Positions 61,274-64,000 of a stretch of 64,000 bases of DNA are shown here, in pieces. The translations under genes and the position numbers were made by a program. The stretch is from the NCBI GenBank assembly GCA_963775275.1, contig CAVZII010000006.1, positions 1 to 64,000 on the forward strand, written 5' to 3'. This DNA is from JANWHQ01 sp963775275 (GTDB lineage Bacteria > Pseudomonadota > Alphaproteobacteria > Caulobacterales > Caulobacteraceae). The notes under the pieces were generated by a model. The model did not search any database, had not been told where the DNA came from, and worked only from the letters and a program-made list of their open reading frames with translations. Position 1 is the stretch's first letter. Each line of letters opens with the position of its first letter.

Positions 61274-62554
61274 ATGCACGACATCCGAGCCATCCGCGAC
61301 GACCCGGACGCCTACGCCAGGGGCTGGTCCCGGCGCGGCGTCCCGGACGCCGCCGAGGTCGTGGGCGAGATCCTGCGCCTCGACGCCGAGCTGCGCGCCG
61401 CCCAGACCGCGCTCCAGGACGCCCAGGCCCGCCGCAACGAGGCCTCCAAGCTGATCGGCCAGGCCAAGGGCCGCAAGGACGAGGACGAGGCCCAGCGCCT
61501 GATGGGCGAGGTCGAGCAGCTCAAGGGCTTCATCGCCGGCCGCTTCGAGACCGAGGGCGCGCTCGGCAACGAGCTGAAGACCCTGCTTGCCGCGCTGCCG
61601 AACATCGCCGGCCCCGACGTGCCCGACGGCGAGGACGAGACCGACAACGTCGAGGTTCGCCGCTGGGGCGAGCCCTTCGCCGTCGCCGCGCCCAAGGACC
61701 ACGTCGAGCTGGGCGAAGGCCTCGGCCTGATGGACTTCGAGGCCGCCTCGCGCATGTCGGGGGCGAGGTTCGTCGCGCTGAAGGCGGGCCTGGCCCGGCT
61801 CGAGCGCGCCATCGGCCAGTTCATGCTGGACCTGCAGACCGCCGAGCACGGCTACACCGAGATCTCCCCGCCCCTGCTCGTGCGCGACGAGGCGGTGTTC
61901 GGCACCGGCCAGCTGCCGAAGTTCGCCGAGGAGCTGTTCCGCACCACCGGCGAGCACTGGCTGATCCCCACCGCCGAGGTGTCGCTGACCAACATGGTCC
62001 GCGAGCAGATCCTCGCCGAGGAGGAGCTGCCGCTGCGCATGACCGCGCTGACGCCCTGCTTCCGCTCCGAGGCCGGCGCCTCGGGCAAGGACACCCGCGG
62101 CATGATCCGCCAGCACCAGTTCTACAAGGTCGAGCTGGTTTCCATCACCACGCCCGAGCAGTCCGAGGACGAGCACGAGCGCATGGTCGAGTGCGCCGAA
62201 GCGGTGCTCAAGCGCCTGGAGCTGCCCTTCCGCACGGTCATGCTCTGCACCGGGGACATGGGCTTCACGGCGAGGAAGACCTTCGACCTGGAGGTCTGGC
62301 TGCCGTCCCAGGGGCGCTACCGCGAGATCAGCTCCTGCTCCAACTGCGGCGACTTCCAGGCCCGGCGCATGGACGCGCGCTTCCGCAAGGCCGGGGAGAA
62401 GGGCGCGCGCTTCGTCCACACCCTGAACGGCTCGGGCCTGGCGGTGGGGCGCACCCTGGTGGCGATCATGGAGAACTACCAGGACGAGGCCGGCCGCATC
62501 GCCGTACCCCAGGCGCTGCATCCCTACATGCGCGGCCAGACCCAGATCGGCTGA
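61274..62554 (+). CDS. serS: Seryl-tRNA synthetase
   Basis: A 426-residue class II synthetase: the N-terminal coiled-coil arm (about 30-105) that binds tRNA-Ser, then motif 2 (TPCFRSEAGASGKDTRGMIR) and motif 3 (GSGLAVGRTLVAIMENYQ). Normal length. Follows tatC with 80 bp between, as in most alphaproteobacteria. Confidence 0.96.
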   Translation: MHDIRAIRDDPDAYARGWSRRGVPDAAEVVGEILRLDAELRAAQTALQDAQARRNEASKLIGQAKGRKDEDEAQRLMGEVEQLKGFIAGRFETEGALGNELKTLLAALPNIAGPDVPDGEDETDNVEVRRWGEPFAVAAPKDHVELGEGLGLMDFEAASRMSGARFVALKAGLARLERAIGQFMLDLQTAEHGYTEISPPLLVRDEAVFGTGQLPKFAEELFRTTGEHWLIPTAEVSLTNMVREQILAEEELPLRMTALTPCFRSEAGASGKDTRGMIRQHQFYKVELVSITTPEQSEDEHERMVECAEAVLKRLELPFRTVMLCTGDMGFTARKTFDLEVWLPSQGRYREISSCSNCGDFQARRMDARFRKAGEKGARFVHTLNGSGLAVGRTLVAIMENYQDEAGRIAVPQALHPYMRGQTQIG

Positions 62555-62558
62555 CCCC

Positions 62559-63344
62559 GTGCGCATCCTGGTGACCAACGACGACGGGATCGCGGCCGAG
62601 GGCCTGCAGTGCCTGGAGCGCATCGCCCAGCGCCTGTCCGACGACGTCTGGGTCGCCGCGCCCGAGCTCGAGCAGTCCGGCGCGAGCCGGGCCATCACCT
62701 TCACCGCCCCCGTGCGGGTTCGCCGGATCTCGCCGCGCAGGTTCGCCGTCTCGGGCACGCCCACCGACTGCGTCATCCTGGCGGTCAGCGACCTGGTCGA
62801 GGGCGCGCGGCCCGACCTCGTGCTCTCGGGCGTGAACCGCGGCGCCAACCTCGGCGAGGACATCTCCATGTCCGGCACGGTCGCCGGCGCACTCCAGGGC
62901 ATGGCGCTCGGCATCCCCTCGATCGCCCTGTCGCAGGCGGCGGACTATTCGCTCGCCGAGCCGCGCGCCCGCTTCGAGACCGCCGAGGCCTTTGCGCCCG
63001 GCATCGTCCAGCGGCTGATCGAGGCGGGCTGGCCAAAGGGCGTGGTGATCAACCTCAACTTCCCCGACCGCGGCCCGGACGAGGACATCGAGGTGGAGGT
63101 CACCCGCCAGGGGTTCCGCGACATCTTCGCCCTGCACGCCGAGCGGCGCACCGACCTTCGCGGCCGGGACTACTACTGGATGGGCTTCTCCGATCGCAAG
63201 GCGCCCGAGGCCCAGGGGAACGACCTGGCCGCCGTCGCGGCCGGGCGCATCTCGGTGACGCCGGTGCACATCGACCTGACCCACATGCCCACGGTGCACG
63301 CGCTGAAGGGCGTGCTCGGCGGCGCCGCGCCCAAGGCGCTCTGA
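62559..63344 (+). CDS. surE: 5'/3'-nucleotidase SurE
   Basis: A 261-residue metal-dependent phosphatase. The N-terminal RILVTNDDGIAAEGLQCLE has the DD metal ligands; SGTPTDCVILAV and SGVNRGANLGEDISMSGTVA are the other conserved stretches. Start GTG 62559, 4 nt from the serS stop. Usually found before pcm. Confidence 0.95.
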   Translation: MRILVTNDDGIAAEGLQCLERIAQRLSDDVWVAAPELEQSGASRAITFTAPVRVRRISPRRFAVSGTPTDCVILAVSDLVEGARPDLVLSGVNRGANLGEDISMSGTVAGALQGMALGIPSIALSQAADYSLAEPRARFETAEAFAPGIVQRLIEAGWPKGVVINLNFPDRGPDEDIEVEVTRQGFRDIFALHAERRTDLRGRDYYWMGFSDRKAPEAQGNDLAAVAAGRISVTPVHIDLTHMPTVHALKGVLGGAAPKAL

Positions 63345-63357
63345 CAGGGGCGCGCGG

Positions 63358-64000
63358 ATGGCGGAAGAGCGCGAGACCACGGCCGAGATGCGCAGGGCCA
63401 GGCTGATCCTGGCCCTGCGCTCGCAGGGCGTCTCGGACCCGGCGGTGCTGTCGGCGATCGAGCGCACGCCGCGCGAGATGTTCACGCCCGAGCTCTTCAA
63501 GGAGCGCGCATGGGACGACTCGGCCCTGCCGATCGCCTGCGGCCAGACCATCAGCCAGCCCTACATCGTGGGCCTGATGACCCAGTCGCTGCGCATCGAG
63601 CCGCGATCGCGGGTGCTCGAGGTCGGCACCGGCTCGGGCTACCAGACCACGGTGCTGGCCCGCATCGCCCGGCTGGTCTACACGATCGACCGGTACCGGA
63701 CCTTGCTGAAGGAGGCGGAAGACCGTTTCAAGGCGCTCGGCCTGCTCAACGTCATCACCCGCTTCGGCGACGGAGCGGAAGGATGGCCCGAACAGGCGCC
63801 TTTCGACCGCATTCTGGTCACGGCGGCGGCGCCGGACGAGCCCAAGACCCTGTTAGCACAGCTGAAACCGTCGGGGGTGTTGGTGGCGCCTGTGGGCAAG
63901 GGGCCGGTGCAGAGCCTCAAGCGCTACACCTCGGATGGCAAGGGGGCCTTCAAGGCGGAGACGCTATGCGACGTGCGCTTCGTGCCTCTGCTCGAGGGGG
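63358..64000 (+). CDS. pcm: Protein-L-isoaspartate O-methyltransferase (3' end outside window)
   Basis: Repairs isoaspartyl residues in aged proteins. 214 codons are visible: PREMFTPELFKERAWDDSAL, CGQTISQPYIVGLMTQSL, SAM motif VLEVGTGSGYQTTVLA and ILVTAAAPDEPKTLLAQLKP. The start ATG is 13 nt after surE. The gene runs off the window at 64000 without a stop. Confidence 0.94.
   Translation, partial: MAEERETTAEMRRARLILALRSQGVSDPAVLSAIERTPREMFTPELFKERAWDDSALPIACGQTISQPYIVGLMTQSLRIEPRSRVLEVGTGSGYQTTVLARIARLVYTIDRYRTLLKEAEDRFKALGLLNVITRFGDGAEGWPEQAPFDRILVTAAAPDEPKTLLAQLKPSGVLVAPVGKGPVQSLKRYTSDGKGAFKAETLCDVRFVPLLEG

Overview
The window is high-GC alphaproteobacterial chromosome, almost certainly from a member of the Caulobacteraceae (Caulobacter/Phenylobacterium-like; I cannot fix the genus). 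The evidence is a complete holdfast-synthesis (hfs) locus, CtrA-type and sigma54-type sites, a GANTC-linked signal that fits CcrM methylation, and typical alphaproteobacterial gene orders: yfgM-bamB-der; cytochrome bc1 chaperone-yceD-plsX-fabH-ihfA-merR; nagZ-scpA-scpB-tatABC-serS-surE-pcm.

Layout. 1-9358: holdfast locus. hfsE-F-G-H read rightward and converge on hfsC-B-A, which read leftward; hfsD is divergent from hfsA. Together they encode initiation, flipping, glycosyl transfer, deacetylation, polymerisation, length control and export of the adhesive polysaccharide. 9355-12621: a flavin-reductase-like PNPOx-family protein and a GNAT enzyme, divergent from a MocR/PdxR regulator, then a small Sel1-like protein. 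12854-17143: a glutathione transferase and the yfgM-bamB-der operon. 17183-19699: a MarR regulator divergent from an aminotransferase (with two matching palindromic operators), then panB. 19699-22513: two tandem copies of a three-gene ECF sigma cassette. 22608-26898: accessory metabolism (GST, hypothetical, DHFR-like reductase, MFS exporter). 26996-30249: a second MocR regulator, a DUF2975/Xre pair and an alpha/beta hydrolase. 30287-37114: guaA, rsmB-like, guaB, a GNAT gene, rlmE and ppx/gppA. 37250-43246: hspQ, rpmF, ctaA, tRNA-Pro(GGG), merR, ihfA, fabH, plsX, yceD and a bc1 chaperone. 43346-45076: bamE and two hypothetical envelope proteins. 45160-50878: flagellar region with a 950-residue beta-propeller/hook-motif protein, two flagellins and a FlaG-like protein. 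51259-54748: fdxA, carD, a hypothetical protein, xth, a small membrane protein, a pair of large palindromes and an ErpA/HesB gene. 54828-64000: dGTPase, SPOR protein, nagZ, scpAB, tatABC, serS, surE and the start of pcm.

The most unusual signal is a set of single-base reading-frame breaks in otherwise intact, partly essential genes (hfsA, a DUF6249-type gene, a GST, erpA, tatC). Five of these breaks lie on a GANNTC hexamer. Removing one central base restores both the frame and a GANTC site, the recognition sequence of CcrM. This looks like systematic base-calling error at methylated sites, so it is indirect evidence of methylation in the DNA that was sequenced. The second is a tandem pair of related long palindromes (54250-54415) with CTAG ends, a shared inner sequence, compensating stem differences and a 4-nt bulge near the same place. 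Other regulatory findings are a near-identical 23-bp element upstream of both MocR genes, paired MarR operators, a CtrA-like box between hfsA and hfsD, and a sigma54 promoter at one of the two flagellin genes.
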